A DNA stretch of 33,068 nt from an uncultured Lachnospiraceae bacterium (GTDB taxonomy: Bacteria > Bacillota > Clostridia > Lachnospirales > Lachnospiraceae): the NCBI GenBank assembly GCA_910588895.1, contig CAJUSS010000010.1:10200-43267 (forward strand), written 5' to 3'. Positions 26,218-33,068 of this stretch are shown one piece after another. The notes under the pieces were generated by a model. The model searched no databases, was not told where the DNA came from, and saw only the letters and a list, made by a program, of their open reading frames with translations. The stretch's first letter is position 1; each line of letters starts with the position of its first letter. The translations under genes were made by a program, and so were the position numbers.

Positions 26218-26682
26218 TCACGGCAGTAAAGACAGATACCAGCCCAGGATCTGGTCTCCCCCAAAAAAGGCGATGACCGCTCCCGCACACAAAAAAGGAC
26301 CGAAGGCAAAATGGTCCTTCCTCCCCGCCTTCCCGCTGATCAGCAGCCAGATCCCCCAGATCCCTCCGCCCAGGATAGCAAAAAAGGAGGTCTCCAGCGC
26401 TGTCCGCCACCCCAGAAAGGCGCCGCAGGCTGCCATCAGCTTGATATCGCCGCCGCCAAAGGCGCCAGGGATCGCAAGGGTCATGAGCAGCATAGGAAGG
26501 CTGACGGAAAAAAAGCCGATGAAACGTGAAAAAAGATCCGGCTCTCTGCCGGTAAGATAGGCCGCCACAGAAAGAAAGAGGATCGCCGCCGGCAGGATAT
26601 CCGGGATCTCCATGGTCCTGTGGTCGGTCCACGCCACAACTGCCAACACACATAAAAAAGAAAGAACGATCAAAACATCCAT
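26218..26682 (-). CDS. pilD: Minimal prepilin peptidase (A24 aspartyl protease)
   Basis: This 154-residue membrane protease cleaves the class III leaders of the prepilins in this operon. ATG 26682 lies 7 bp after the pilin stop and has only a weak RBS, suggesting coupling. Catalytic aspartates are Asp20 (WTDHRTMEIPD) and Asp79 in GGGDIKLM, the GxGD motif; FGPFLCAGA is the other conserved stretch. Four to six hydrophobic helices are visible. The N-terminal zinc and methyltransferase domain of classical PilD is absent, so pilins may be left unmethylated or be modified elsewhere. Confidence 0.87.
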   Translation of the reverse strand: MDVLIVLSFLCVLAVVAWTDHRTMEIPDILPAAILFLSVAAYLTGREPDLFSRFIGFFSVSLPMLLMTLAIPGAFGGGDIKLMAACGAFLGWRTALETSFFAILGGGIWGIWLLISGKAGRKDHFAFGPFLCAGAVIAFFGGDQILGWYLSLLP

Positions 26683-26689
26683 AGTGCGC

Positions 26690-27139
26690 CTATTTCTGTC
26701 CGATCGTCCAGCCCGCTCCGTCGGTATCCTGGCCGTCCCTGCCCTTTGCTCCCTCATAAGTCGCCGTGTACTCACCCTGTCCATAGGAAAACTCGGTGAT
26801 GACACCGCTTCCCAGATCGATGCTGCCAGACAGGATCTCTCCGTCAAAGGACGCATACTCGCCGGCTTTCTCGATCTGCTCCTTCGTCAGGTCCTCTGTC
26901 TCCAGCTCTCCCCGGGCATATTCTTCCAAGATGACGGTCTGCACCGCCATATAGGCATTCCTGGCTCCGATCAGGACCTGCTTTTGCTTCGCGTCCTCGA
27001 TCCAGCCCAGCATGGAGGGGATGGCGATCGCCGACAGGATCGATATGATCACCAGCACCACGATCATCTCCATCAGGGTAAATCCCTTTTTCTCGTCTTC
27101 CCTCAGTTCCTGATAGTTCATATATATCTTTTGAAGCAC
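26690..27139 (-). CDS. Major type IV pilin
   Basis: This is a 149-residue pilin. GTG 27139 was chosen because AAGGAGAG is well spaced; the later ATG at 27121 has none. The leader ends EKKG, with cleavage at Gly19 and mature FTLMEMIVVLVIISILSAIA carrying Glu24 (mature Glu5). The C-terminal domain is short, acidic, Gly- and Tyr-rich and without a cysteine pair, similar to GspG-like or Gram-positive pilins. It is the first structural gene after DUF4250, where the major subunit would be expected. Confidence 0.88.
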   Translation of the reverse strand: MLQKIYMNYQELREDEKKGFTLMEMIVVLVIISILSAIAIPSMLGWIEDAKQKQVLIGARNAYMAVQTVILEEYARGELETEDLTKEQIEKAGEYASFDGEILSGSIDLGSGVITEFSYGQGEYTATYEGAKGRDGQDTDGAGWTIGQK

Positions 27140-27209
27140 GTATCTCTCCTTCTGTTCTTTCGATCGGACTCTCCTGTGCCGTCTCTCTTACGGCCATTTC
27201 TCATCCGCC

Positions 27210-27383
27210 TTACACAAACTGGTTTTGCTCATCGTCATAGGCATATTGGATCGCAGACAGCTTGGCCAGGAGGCTGTCCTTTTCCAAGTCCATGGAAGCG
27301 CACAGCTCATCCAGGCTGGAAAAATGATCTCTCAGCTGCGTGTTCACATAGCTTAAAAGCATCACCGGATCCTTCGGTACCAT
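27210..27383 (-). CDS. DUF4250 small protein
   Basis: This is a 57-residue protein reading MVPKDPVMLLSYVNTQLRDH at its start, which matches the DUF4250 family of short proteins found in Clostridia. AAGGAGGG lies before ATG 27383 and the stop TAA is at 27210-27212. The remainder is an amphipathic helical domain (SLDELCASMD, then KLSAIQYAYDDEQ) that may bind a partner or nucleic acid. It has its own strong promoter and precedes the pilin gene by 70 bp with no terminator visible, so the pilus operon may start here. Its function is unknown. Confidence 0.85.
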   Translation of the reverse strand: MVPKDPVMLLSYVNTQLRDHFSSLDELCASMDLEKDSLLAKLSAIQYAYDDEQNQFV

Positions 27384-27432
27384 CGCTCAAACCCTCCTTT
27401 TGCAGGATATGAAAAAACTGTCTCTTACTGCG

Positions 27433-27461
27433 ATTATAATAGATTGCCTGAAAGATCGCAA
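27433..27461 (-). promoter_or_regulatory. Sigma-A promoter of DUF4250 and probably the pilus operon
   Basis: On the minus strand TTGCGA (27461-27456), a 17-bp spacer and a perfect TATAAT (27438-27433) lie about 50 bp before the DUF4250 start. No other promoter of this quality was seen before the pilin gene. Confidence 0.8.
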
Positions 27462-27491
27462 TGGATTCTCTTGTTTTTTTGCAGATCCATG

Positions 27492-27524
27492 CAAAAAGCT
27501 GGCCGCAGGGGTCTGCAGCCAGCT
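27492..27524 (-). terminator. Terminator of clpB
   Basis: On the minus strand AGCTGGCTGCAG (27524-27513) pairs with CTGCGGCCAGCT (27508-27497) with one G-U pair and a 4-nt loop, followed by TTTTTG. It lies just after the clpB stop. Confidence 0.88.
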
Positions 27525-27530
27525 CATAGG

Positions 27531-30137
27531 TCAGCTTATATCGGATCGATGTTCTGTATAGGCGGTCAGTCCGTTGCCGTCTGGAGCCACATCGATCGTG
27601 ATGGTATCCCCGGCCCGGACGCCGTCTCCTAGGATGAGGCGGGCAGCCAGGGTCTCTACATGTTTCTGGAGATAGCGCTTTAGCGGGCGAGCGCCGTAAA
27701 CCGGGTCGTAGCCGTGATCGGCGGCGTATCCTTTTGCCGCCGGCGTCAAACGGAGGGACAGCTCCCGGTCCGAAAGACGACTGTCCACGTCCGCGATCAT
27801 CAGATCCACGATCCCACCGATATCTTCCCGGGTCAATGGCTTGAAGAGCACGGTCTCATCCAAGCGGTTCAAAAATTCCGGACGGAAATGGACCCGCAGA
27901 TCGTTCATGACCATCTCTTCTGCCTCCGGCTTGATCTGGCCGTCCTGGTCGATCCCCTCTAACAGGTATTGGGAACCGATATTGGAGGTCATGATCAGGA
28001 TGGTGTTCTTAAGATCCACGGTCCGTCCCTGGGAATCCGTGATCCGGCCATCGTCCAGGACCTGTAAGAGCACATTGAACACATCCGGGTGGGCCTTTTC
28101 CACCTCGTCGAAGAGCACCACGGAATAGGGCTTCCGACGCACCGCTTCGGTCAGCTGGCCGCCCTCGTCATAGCCCACATAGCCTGGAGGCGCTCCGATC
28201 AGCCTGGACACGGAATGCTTCTCCATATACTCGCTCATATCGATACGGACCATATTGCCCTCGTCGTCAAACAACGCCTCCGCCAGTGCCTTGGCCAGCT
28301 CCGTCTTGCCCACACCGGTGGGACCCAAAAATAAGAAGGATCCGATCGGCTTGGTGGGGTCCTTGATCTTAGCCTTGGAGCGGATGATCGCTTCCGTCAC
28401 CTTTTCCACACCCTCGTCCTGGCCCACTACACGCTTGTGGAGGACCTCATCTAGATGGAGGGTCTTGCTCCGCTCGCTCTCCGTCAGCTTCGCCACCGGG
28501 ATCCCGGTCCACTTGGAGATGATCCGGGCGATCTCATCGTCGGTCACGCTCTCCCGCACCAGGCTAAGATCCTGCCCCCTTACCTTCTCCTCCTCCTCGG
28601 CCAGCTCCTTCTGGAGCTGGGGCAGGCGGCCGTACTGCAGCTGGGCCGCACGCTCTAGGTCGTATTTCTGCTGAGCCGCCTGGATCTCCCGGTTCACCGC
28701 CTCGATCTCCTCCCGCAGGCTCGACAAACGGTCCACAGACGCCTTTTCATTCTCCCACTGGGCCTTCTTAGAGGCAAACTGCTCATGGAGCTCCGCCAGC
28801 TCCTTCTGTAGATCGGCCAAACGGTCCTGGCTCAGATGATCTGTCTCCTTCTTTAAGGCCGCCTCCTCGATCTCCAGCTGCATCACCTTTCTGGACAGCT
28901 CATCCAGCTCGGTGGGCATGGAATCCAGCTCGGTCTTGATCAGCGCGCAGGCCTCGTCCACCAGGTCGATAGCCTTGTCGGGCAGGAAACGGTCGGAGAT
29001 ATAGCGGTCGGATAACACAGCCGCCGACACCAGGGCGGAATCCGTGATCTTCACGCCGTGGAACACCTCGTACCGCTCCTTGATCCCCCTGAGGATCGAG
29101 ATCGTATCCTCCACCGTAGGCTCATCCACCATCACCGGCTGGAACCGGCGCTCTAGGGCCGCATCCTTCTCGATGTATTTCCGGTATTCGTCCAGTGTGG
29201 TAGCGCCCACACAGTGGAGCTCCCCTCTGGCCAGCATGGGCTTTAACATATTGCCCGCATCCATGGAGCCTTCGGTCTTCCCGGCGCCCACGATGGTGTG
29301 CAGCTCATCTATGAACAGGATAATCTGGCCGTCGCTCTTTTTCACTTCCTCCAGGACTGCCTTTAACCGCTCCTCGAACTCGCCCCTGTACTTGGCCCCG
29401 GCCACCAGCGCTCCCATATCCAGGGCAAAGAGGCGTTTATCCTTCAGTCCCTCCGGCACGTCTCCCCGGACGATCCGCTGAGCTAAGCCTTCTACCACCG
29501 CTGTCTTGCCCACGCCGGGCTCACCGATCAGCACCGGGTTGTTCTTCGTCTTCCTGGAAAGGATCCGGACCACGTTCCGGATCTCCCCGTCCCGGCCGAT
29601 GACCGGGTCCAGCTTCTGCTCCTTGGCCCGCTCCACCAGATCGTATCCATACTTTTCCAGAGTGTCATAAGTCGCCTCCGGGTTATCACTGACCACCCGC
29701 TGGTTCCCCCGGACGGTGGATAGGGCCTGCAGGAACCGTTCCCTGGTGATCTTATACTGCTTGAACAGATCCTTCATGGTCCGGTCCGGCTGCTTTAACA
29801 GAGACAGGAAGAGATGCTCCACGGACACATACTCGTCGCCCATGGCCTTGGCCTCGTCCTCGCCATTGATCAGGACCTTGTTTAGATCCGCGCTCATATA
29901 GACCTGACCACCGCTGACCTTGGGCAGCTTCTCGATGGCCTGGAGCACTTCATGGGCAAACTGGCCTTCATCGATCCCCATCTTGGTGATCAGCTTCCCG
30001 ATCAGGCTGTCCTCTAGGGTGAGCAGGCTGCTGAGCAGATGGGCCTGCTCTAACTGCTGGTTCCCATAGCTATAAGCCAGCTTCTCACAGGACTGGATCG
30101 CTTCTATGGATCTTTGGGTAAATTTATTGATGTTCAT
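27531..30137 (-). CDS. clpB: Protein-disaggregating chaperone ClpB
   Basis: This 868-residue AAA+ disaggregase works with DnaK to rescue heat-aggregated proteins. ATG 30137 follows AAGGAGGT; an in-frame ATG at 30197 has none. The Clp-N domain covers about 1-145. The first AAA module has Walker A GEPGVGKT at 205-212 and Walker B ILFIDELH. The long coiled-coil middle domain at about 411-530 separates ClpB from ClpC/ClpA. The second AAA module has GPTGVGKT at 605-612. Regulation is directly visible: a CIRCE operator overlaps the -35 of its promoter, so HrcA should repress it until heat stress. Confidence 0.97.
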   Translation of the reverse strand: MNINKFTQRSIEAIQSCEKLAYSYGNQQLEQAHLLSSLLTLEDSLIGKLITKMGIDEGQFAHEVLQAIEKLPKVSGGQVYMSADLNKVLINGEDEAKAMGDEYVSVEHLFLSLLKQPDRTMKDLFKQYKITRERFLQALSTVRGNQRVVSDNPEATYDTLEKYGYDLVERAKEQKLDPVIGRDGEIRNVVRILSRKTKNNPVLIGEPGVGKTAVVEGLAQRIVRGDVPEGLKDKRLFALDMGALVAGAKYRGEFEERLKAVLEEVKKSDGQIILFIDELHTIVGAGKTEGSMDAGNMLKPMLARGELHCVGATTLDEYRKYIEKDAALERRFQPVMVDEPTVEDTISILRGIKERYEVFHGVKITDSALVSAAVLSDRYISDRFLPDKAIDLVDEACALIKTELDSMPTELDELSRKVMQLEIEEAALKKETDHLSQDRLADLQKELAELHEQFASKKAQWENEKASVDRLSSLREEIEAVNREIQAAQQKYDLERAAQLQYGRLPQLQKELAEEEEKVRGQDLSLVRESVTDDEIARIISKWTGIPVAKLTESERSKTLHLDEVLHKRVVGQDEGVEKVTEAIIRSKAKIKDPTKPIGSFLFLGPTGVGKTELAKALAEALFDDEGNMVRIDMSEYMEKHSVSRLIGAPPGYVGYDEGGQLTEAVRRKPYSVVLFDEVEKAHPDVFNVLLQVLDDGRITDSQGRTVDLKNTILIMTSNIGSQYLLEGIDQDGQIKPEAEEMVMNDLRVHFRPEFLNRLDETVLFKPLTREDIGGIVDLMIADVDSRLSDRELSLRLTPAAKGYAADHGYDPVYGARPLKRYLQKHVETLAARLILGDGVRAGDTITIDVAPDGNGLTAYTEHRSDIS

Positions 30138-30185
30138 ATAGTGTACCTCCTTATGCAGGTATCGTATTTCCTTTGTTATATCCGT

Positions 30186-30214
30186 AATATAACACATATT
30201 GTTAGCACTGTCAA
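30186..30214 (-). promoter_or_regulatory. Sigma-A promoter of clpB
   Basis: On the minus strand a perfect TTGACA (30214-30209), a 17-bp spacer and TATATT (30191-30186) form a near-consensus promoter about 45 bp before the start. Confidence 0.88.
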
Positions 30215-30228
30215 TAGTCGAGTGCTAA
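30202..30228. promoter_or_regulatory. CIRCE operator (HrcA-binding site)
   Basis: TTAGCACTG-N9-GAGTGCTAA matches the CIRCE consensus TTAGCACTC-N9-GAGTGCTAA at 17 of 18 positions. It covers the -35 hexamer of the clpB promoter, the usual place for HrcA repression. Confidence 0.93.
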
Positions 30229-30301
30229 TTTTATAAAGATCCATCAAAGACCGCAGCCGGACCAGCACAGATGCAAAAAAACGGCATGACCGATCCGCAT
30301 A

Positions 30302-30332
30302 CAAAAAACTGCCCCTCAGTGAGGAGCAGTCT
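30302..30332 (-). terminator. Terminator of the 57-residue frame or small RNA
   Basis: On the minus strand ACTGCTCCTCA pairs with TGAGGGGCAGT (one G-T pair), followed by TTTTTTG. It lies about 80 nt after the small frame described next and points away from clpB's own promoter. The stem is almost loopless in the sequence, so the apical base pairs must open. Confidence 0.75.
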
Positions 30333-30411
30333 TTATCACTTATCTTCTTGCACGTTCTATACCTGCATAGCTTGTATGCCGGATACCAGTAGCTGCGCCG
30401 CTGACGCGGGT

Positions 30412-30585
30412 TTACAGGCTGTTGACCCAAAACTCCACCGTGCGATGGAAGAACTGGCCCAAATGGAGCCCGCTCCTTGAAATAGCCTGATAAAAGCCGT
30501 CGCAATTATAAAAACGGTCGCCGGATACCCACTGTGGGCATACATTGCGGTTCCAGTATACAAATCCTAAGTCGTTTCCATTCAT
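30412..30585 (-). CDS. Possible aromatic-rich 57-residue peptide
   Basis: I do not recognise this gene. ATG 30585 is preceded by AGGGAGG at eight bases. The peptide reads MNGNDLGFVYWNRNVCPQWV at its start and is rich in Trp, Phe and Tyr, with two cysteines and no membrane helix. A promoter candidate (30692-30720) lies about 105 bp upstream and a terminator about 80 nt downstream, so an independent short transcript is likely. It could be a true small protein, or the frame may be incidental within a non-coding RNA of about 380 nt. Confidence 0.45.
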   Translation of the reverse strand: MNGNDLGFVYWNRNVCPQWVSGDRFYNCDGFYQAISRSGLHLGQFFHRTVEFWVNSL

Positions 30586-30691
30586 GATCCATGCCTCCCT
30601 GCTATCTTTATACATGCACCGGTCATCTGCTGCCGGATATCTCCATCTGTCTTGCTGCTCCATGTATGGAGCCCTGATCGATCATGGCTAT

Positions 30692-30720
30692 AGTATAACC
30701 GATCTTTGGCCTTTCGTCCA
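30692..30720 (-). promoter_or_regulatory. Promoter candidate for the small transcript
   Basis: On the minus strand TGGACG (30720-30715), a 17-bp spacer and TATACT (30697-30692) match sigma-A at four and five of six positions. The downstream leader contains the dyad GGCTCCATACATGGAGC. Confidence 0.5.
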
Positions 30721-30734
30721 TACAATGGTGATCT

Positions 30735-30754
30735 GAAAATATCCGCCCGGATAT
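30735..30754 (-). terminator. Weak terminator of the CO dehydrogenase operon
   Basis: On the minus strand ATATCC-GGGC-GGATAT (30754-30739) is followed by TTTC, about 50 nt after the oxidoreductase stop codon. The six-pair stem is short, so this is a tentative call. Confidence 0.4.
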
Positions 30755-30805
30755 GTATCGTGAGCACAGATCATAGATCGATCCCGTCAAACCCTTCCAG
30801 ACGGA

Positions 30806-32029
30806 TCAGACCTTCCACTGGTACTTCCCTTTTTCACCGATCTGGTAAAAATCAGCATAGCTGATGGAAAAGACATCTTTTTCGATGCTGCTGATATCGA
30901 TCTTATTTTTGATCAGATACTGCCAGAAGCCGGAATTGGAGATGTCGCCCTGAAGGAGGATCCCCTCCACCTTTCCATCCTTTACGATCGCCCGTTCATA
31001 CTTCTTTTGGTCTTCCCGGACATAGACCAGATCCCCATCCTCCGGGCGGATCTTCCCTACACATAAGGTCACAAGCCCGAAGAAATTGATCGTGTTCTTG
31101 ACGGCATAGGTATCAGTGTAGGCCGCCTGGCCCCCGCACATGTTCCGGCCGGCGATCCGGCCCTGATCGGCTGCATTGGGCCAGATCCCGGAGAGGCCGG
31201 TGATATCCCCAGCCGCATAGATGTCCTCTGCCGAGGTCTTCATCCCTGCATCCACCTCTATCCCGCGGCCGCAGGCGATCTTGCTCCCTTCCAGCCAGGA
31301 AAGGGAGGGGCGGACACCCGCCGCCACGATGATCATATCGCAGGGCAGAGACTCGCCGTTGTCCAATGTGACCTTCGCGATCTTCCCGTCCGCCTCACAG
31401 CCGGCCTCGGAGGCCTTACGGCCCAGGACGAACTTTACGCCGGCCTGCTCGAACCGCTCCTGATACGCCTTTGCGCCGTTCTTATCCAGCTGCACCGGCA
31501 GGATCTGGTCCGCCATCTCCACCACGGTCAGCTTTTTACCCCGCTCCAGGAGGCCATAGGCAGCGTCCAGGCCTACCAGGCCGGATCCGATCACCAGCAC
31601 GTTCTTTGCATCCTCTGCCGCTGCTACGATCGCCTGGGCATCTGTCAGGTTGCGCAGCCCGTATACATTGGAAGCCTTTCGCAGCTCTCCCACAGGGGGG
31701 ATAAAGCTGTCCGCGCCGTTTGCCAGGAGTAGCTTGTCAAAGGAGATGCTCCTGCCATCCTCCAGCCGGACCTGCTTTTTCTCCGTATCCAGCCCGGCCG
31801 CACGGACGCCTTTGATCCACTGGATCTGATATCGCTCAAAAAAATCTTTTTCTGTAAAATCCAATCCTCTTTCATCCCGTTCGCCTGCGATGAACTTGTG
31901 CAGCATACAGCGGGAATGGACATCTGTGTCCGCAGAGACCATCACGATCTGGCCCTCTATGTCCTGCGCACGGATGACCTTTGCCGCTTCCACGCCGGCC
32001 ACGCCGGCTCCGATGATCACATATCGCAT
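30806..32029 (-). CDS. FAD-dependent NAD(P)H:ferredoxin-type oxidoreductase of the CODH operon
   Basis: This 407-residue flavoprotein is of the rubredoxin/ferredoxin reductase type. The FAD-binding motif VIIGAGVAGVEAA is at residues 4-16. The NAD(P)-binding motif VLVIGSGLVGLDAAYG begins near 147, and the second FAD motif is IYAAGDI. A C-terminal interface domain follows (NTINFFGLVTLCVG). ATG 32029 lies 4 bp after the ferredoxin stop, with GGAGG nine bases upstream. In CODH-CooF-FNOR operons this enzyme is thought to pass electrons from CO oxidation to NAD(P)+. That role is inferred from context. Confidence 0.9.
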   Translation of the reverse strand: MRYVIIGAGVAGVEAAKVIRAQDIEGQIVMVSADTDVHSRCMLHKFIAGERDERGLDFTEKDFFERYQIQWIKGVRAAGLDTEKKQVRLEDGRSISFDKLLLANGADSFIPPVGELRKASNVYGLRNLTDAQAIVAAAEDAKNVLVIGSGLVGLDAAYGLLERGKKLTVVEMADQILPVQLDKNGAKAYQERFEQAGVKFVLGRKASEAGCEADGKIAKVTLDNGESLPCDMIIVAAGVRPSLSWLEGSKIACGRGIEVDAGMKTSAEDIYAAGDITGLSGIWPNAADQGRIAGRNMCGGQAAYTDTYAVKNTINFFGLVTLCVGKIRPEDGDLVYVREDQKKYERAIVKDGKVEGILLQGDISNSGFWQYLIKNKIDISSIEKDVFSISYADFYQIGEKGKYQWKV

Positions 32030-32033
32030 CCTC

Positions 32034-32480
32034 CTACACCTCCTCTACCTGGATCGCCTTCTTGGGACAGGCAGCCACGCAGGAGGGATCTCCTCCGGCG
32101 TCCACGCAGAAATCACATTTGATCACCCTGCGCTTCTCCACCCGGTCCGGCTTCAGCACGCCAAAGGGACAGTTCATCACACACATGAAGCAGGAACCGC
32201 ACCGCTCTTCATCATAAAATACATGGCCGCTCTCCGGATCTTTATAGAGCGCTCCGCTCATACAGGACTTTACACATTCCGGATCGTCGCAATGGCGGCA
32301 GAACAGCGGCTTATAGGATCCTTTCCCATCCTTCAATATGTAGTTGCGGGATTCATTGGCCGGATCTGTCAGATCCAGGTCGTAGATCGTCCCCGCACCG
32401 GCCCGGTGCGCCTGCATACAGGCGGCGGAACAGTTCTTACAGCCATCACATTTCTGCGGATCGATCATGATGCGTTTCAT
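32034..32480 (-). CDS. cooF: CooF-like ferredoxin with four [4Fe-4S] motifs
   Basis: This is a 148-residue polyferredoxin. ATG 32480 was chosen over GTG 32489 because AAGGGG is eight bases upstream of it. Four cysteine sets are visible: CDGCKNCSAAC, CRHCDDPECVKSC, CGSCFMCVMNCP and CDFC-x8-CVAACP. This is the HycB/CooF/DmsB layout of electron-transfer subunits. It sits between CO dehydrogenase and the flavoprotein, so it is the likely electron relay between them. It is separated from cooS by 15 bp. Confidence 0.92.
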   Translation of the reverse strand: MKRIMIDPQKCDGCKNCSAACMQAHRAGAGTIYDLDLTDPANESRNYILKDGKGSYKPLFCRHCDDPECVKSCMSGALYKDPESGHVFYDEERCGSCFMCVMNCPFGVLKPDRVEKRRVIKCDFCVDAGGDPSCVAACPKKAIQVEEV

Positions 32481-32495
32481 ATCCACCACCCCTTT

Positions 32496-33068
32496 CTAGA
32501 TATGCAGTCCCAGCCGCTTTTCTAAGATGATCTGCTCTAACTGGTCGGCAGATGCCTTCGCGTCGCCGTTGATGATCACCTGGCCTCCGGTCAGCTTCTT
32601 CATATCCTCTGTCAGCACCTGCACCGCCACCTTGCTCCCGGTGATAAAGGGCGGCAGTCCCAGATGGAGGGGCAATCCTAATGCCAGCCCGTAGCAGCCG
32701 TCTGCCAGAGCCTGCTCCTCCAGCCATTGCGCGGCAGAGAGCACCAGCGGGAGCTGGGGCAGATCCACGTTCAAGGCTTCCGCCAGCTCCGTGGCCACGA
32801 TCTCCAGCCGTCCGATCGCAAGGCACGGCCCAAAGTTCAGCACCGGCGGTATGCCCAGCTTTTCACAGACCGCACGCAGCTTCGGCCCCGCCAGCTTGGC
32901 CGCCTCCGGGGTCATCAGGCCGCAGTTTTCGATCCCGCCGGAGGAACATCCTGCGGTCAGCACGATGATATCCTTCGCGATCAGCTCCTTGACCAGATCC
33001 ACGGTCAGCACGTCGTGGCCCCCGGCGGTCAGGTTCGAGCATCCGACCACGCCGGCCACGCCCTTGAT
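32496..33068 (-). CDS. cooS: Anaerobic CO dehydrogenase catalytic subunit, C-terminal part (5' end off the window)
   Basis: About 190 C-terminal residues are present and the frame is open through the right edge. Cluster C ligand cysteines can be placed in VVGCSN, LTAGCSSGG, NFGPC and ADGCYG by comparison with CODH-II of Carboxydothermus (Cys333, 446, 476 and 526 there). PLHLGLPPFITGSKVAVQVL and LTGGQVIINGD near the end are typical of CooS. The enzyme interconverts CO and CO2 at a Ni-Fe-S centre. Clusters B and D and the remaining ligands lie outside. No acetyl-CoA synthase gene is seen downstream, so this is probably the stand-alone CODH type. Confidence 0.93.
   Translation of the reverse strand: MKGVAGVVGCSNLTAGGHDVLTVDLVKELIAKDIIVLTAGCSSGGIENCGLMTPEAAKLAGPKLRAVCEKLGIPPVLNFGPCLAIGRLEIVATELAEALNVDLPQLPLVLSAAQWLEEQALADGCYGLALGLPLHLGLPPFITGSKVAVQVLTEDMKKLTGGQVIINGDAKASADQLEQIILEKRLGLHI

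Noticed and set aside
26690..26856. An N-terminal extension of the prepilin peptidase
   Set aside because: The open frame continues upstream inside the pilin gene but has no RBS and reads as a low-quality Arg/Ser-rich stretch. The family N-terminus starts at 26682.

Overview
The window looks like the chromosome of an anaerobic clostridial Firmicute, most probably a Lachnospiraceae-type gut bacterium. The reasons are strong AGGAGG-type ribosome binding sites, sigma-A promoters with 17-bp spacers, a CIRCE element in front of clpB, a DUF4250 gene, a thioester/SpaA surface protein, and a CO dehydrogenase operon in a fairly GC-rich genome that strongly prefers ATC for isoleucine. The genus cannot be read from this sequence. 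No tRNA, rRNA, CRISPR array, insertion sequence or prophage gene was seen.

Left edge (1-2824): the minus strand carries most of a secreted surface protein with an internal-thioester domain, a SpaA/Cna-B-like motif and a 12-residue repeat stalk. It runs off the left edge. Its 175-nt leader holds two hairpins and three 16-bp direct repeats behind a near-consensus promoter. About 780 bp with little coding content separates it from the next gene.

Carbohydrate region (2825-15382): an AraC regulator faces a GH36 alpha-galactosidase followed by a YczE-like membrane protein. Next come a small HD-type (p)ppGpp hydrolase and a membrane-anchored protein of unknown function. A storage-glucan set follows: 4-alpha-glucanotransferase (malQ) and glycogen phosphorylase (glgP) on divergent promoters, then a branching enzyme (glgB) with an unusual Lys/Ala/Glu-rich C-terminal tail. 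Convergent gene ends are closed by hairpin terminators.

Cell-surface and pilus region (15570-27383): a DUF3810 membrane zinc peptidase and signal peptidase I are followed by a long minus-strand operon. It is read DUF4250, major pilin, minimal prepilin peptidase, PilC, a PilM-PilN fusion, PilO, PilB, then four pilin-like proteins (one very large and acidic, one PilX-like). This is a compact type IV pilus or pseudopilus machine. No PilT retraction ATPase is present in the window.

Right edge (27531-33068): clpB sits behind a sigma-A promoter overlapped by a CIRCE operator. A short 57-residue frame with its own promoter, RBS and terminator follows. The window ends in an operon of CO dehydrogenase (cooS, truncated at the edge), a CooF-like four-cluster ferredoxin and an FAD/NAD(P) oxidoreductase, which together could move electrons between CO/CO2 and a pyridine nucleotide.
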